Below are positions 63,668 through 64,000 of a DNA stretch of 64,000 nt, one piece after another. The stretch lies in the NCBI GenBank assembly GCA_963737545.1, contig CAVTTH010000006.1:231591-295590 (forward strand). Direction: 5' to 3'. The notes under the pieces were generated by a model that saw only the letters and a program-made list of their open reading frames with translations, did no database searches and was not told where the DNA came from. The stretch is from CAVTTH01 sp963737545 (GTDB lineage: Bacteria > Verrucomicrobiota > Verrucomicrobiia > Chthoniobacterales > UBA10450). Made by a program: the position numbers and the translations under genes. Every line of letters starts with the position of its first letter. The stretch's first letter is position 1.

Positions 63668-64000
63668 CTAAGGCTGCGTGATTAGCTTGCGTTCAACCAC
63701 AAGCTCTACTCCCATTACTCCGGAAGTCTGTCGCTCGTCCTGGGAGGTTCCCGTACCTGGCTTGGCCTTAAACTCGAAGTATTCTGAGGCTCCTGGCTCC
63801 GCCGCTAGAGCTAGCAGTTCTTTGGCTTTCAGAAAATCTAAGTCGCCATGATATATGAAGGTCTGCATCTTAAGCTTCTCTTTTATTTGAGGATCGATCG
63901 AATCAAGACATTCAAGCAATCGGCGCTTAAACGGCTTGGGTTGTCCGCCCTCGGCTATTTCCCGCGCTATCCGTGCTTCTTTTTGCGCGGCTGATAACTG
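63668..64000 (-). CDS. hypothetical protein, cut by the window end
   Basis: The frame is open from the window edge at 64000 to the stop at 63668. It begins (partial) QLSAAQKEARIAREIAEGGQ, PKPFKRRLLECLDSIDPQ, and ends KAKPGTGTSQDERQTSGVMG, VELVVERKLITQP. The rest lies outside the window. A TTG at 63919 could be misread as a start, but the open upstream frame shows it is internal. Not recognised. Confidence 0.6.
   Translation of the reverse strand, partial: QLSAAQKEARIAREIAEGGQPKPFKRRLLECLDSIDPQIKEKLKMQTFIYHGDLDFLKAKELLALAAEPGASEYFEFKAKPGTGTSQDERQTSGVMGVELVVERKLITQP

Noticed and set aside
1..64000. CRISPR array or prophage
   Set aside because: No regularly spaced direct repeats and no phage structural genes were seen; short repeats are palindromic and irregularly spaced.

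Overview
The window looks like a chromosomal piece of a free-living Gram-negative bacterium, most likely a soil Verrucomicrobiota of the Chthoniobacterales (Udaeobacter/Chthoniobacter) kind. This is inferred from gene content: a type II/IV pseudopilin, BamD- and LptE-like outer-membrane assembly proteins, secreted VCBS/FG-GAP proteins with a shared C-terminal repeat, TolB-like/TPR membrane proteins, DUF2851, DUF4126, DUF5069 and DUF4286 genes, and a palindromic repeat that encodes WEGEAPAEP inside a protein. No rRNA operon, CRISPR array, intact insertion sequence or prophage was seen.

Layout. 0-9.8 kb: frame-broken acetate kinase, tRNA-Gly, pseudopilin, membrane spermidine-synthase-like protein, DUF2851, DUF4126, a badly indel-damaged serS and DUF72. 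9.9-12.8 kb: BamD-like, LptE-like and TPR genes in one unit, then tRNA-Leu. 12.8-18.2 kb: two secreted repeat proteins on the minus strand. 18.4-25.2 kb: an apparent insertion or rearrangement. It is bracketed by a truncated and a complete copy of an OsmC gene and holds a GT4-GH130 glycan operon, two small coupled genes and an ISL3-like transposase remnant. 25.2-31.7 kb: O-methyltransferase, P-type Mg2+ ATPase, then a three-gene unit headed by a protein with archaeo-eukaryotic-primase-like motifs. 31.8-46.9 kb: an accessory stretch with an ABC permease, an MNT/HEPN toxin-antitoxin pair, DsbA-like, peptidoglycan-binding, GNAT, beta-lactamase-fold and EamA genes, interleaved with at least four families of short repeats. 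46.9-55.6 kb: TolB/TPR protein, GNAT, PQQ-type sugar dehydrogenase with VCBS repeats, mpl and a CHASE2 adenylate/guanylate cyclase. 55.9-62.7 kb: housekeeping block rplT-pheS-pheT, a 6S RNA, carA and a GT2 glycosyltransferase. 62.8-64 kb: small hypotheticals and one gene cut by the window end.

Two patterns cross the whole window. First, the 9-mer GCCTAACGA (or its complement) is far commoner than expected and lies mostly on one strand whatever the gene direction. Second, many conserved genes (ackA, serS, the CSLREA gene, GT4, PQQ dehydrogenase, pheT, carA) carry indels that restore family sequence in another frame, while many long neighbours are intact. This is either local sequence error or patchy gene decay. 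Counts were made by eye.
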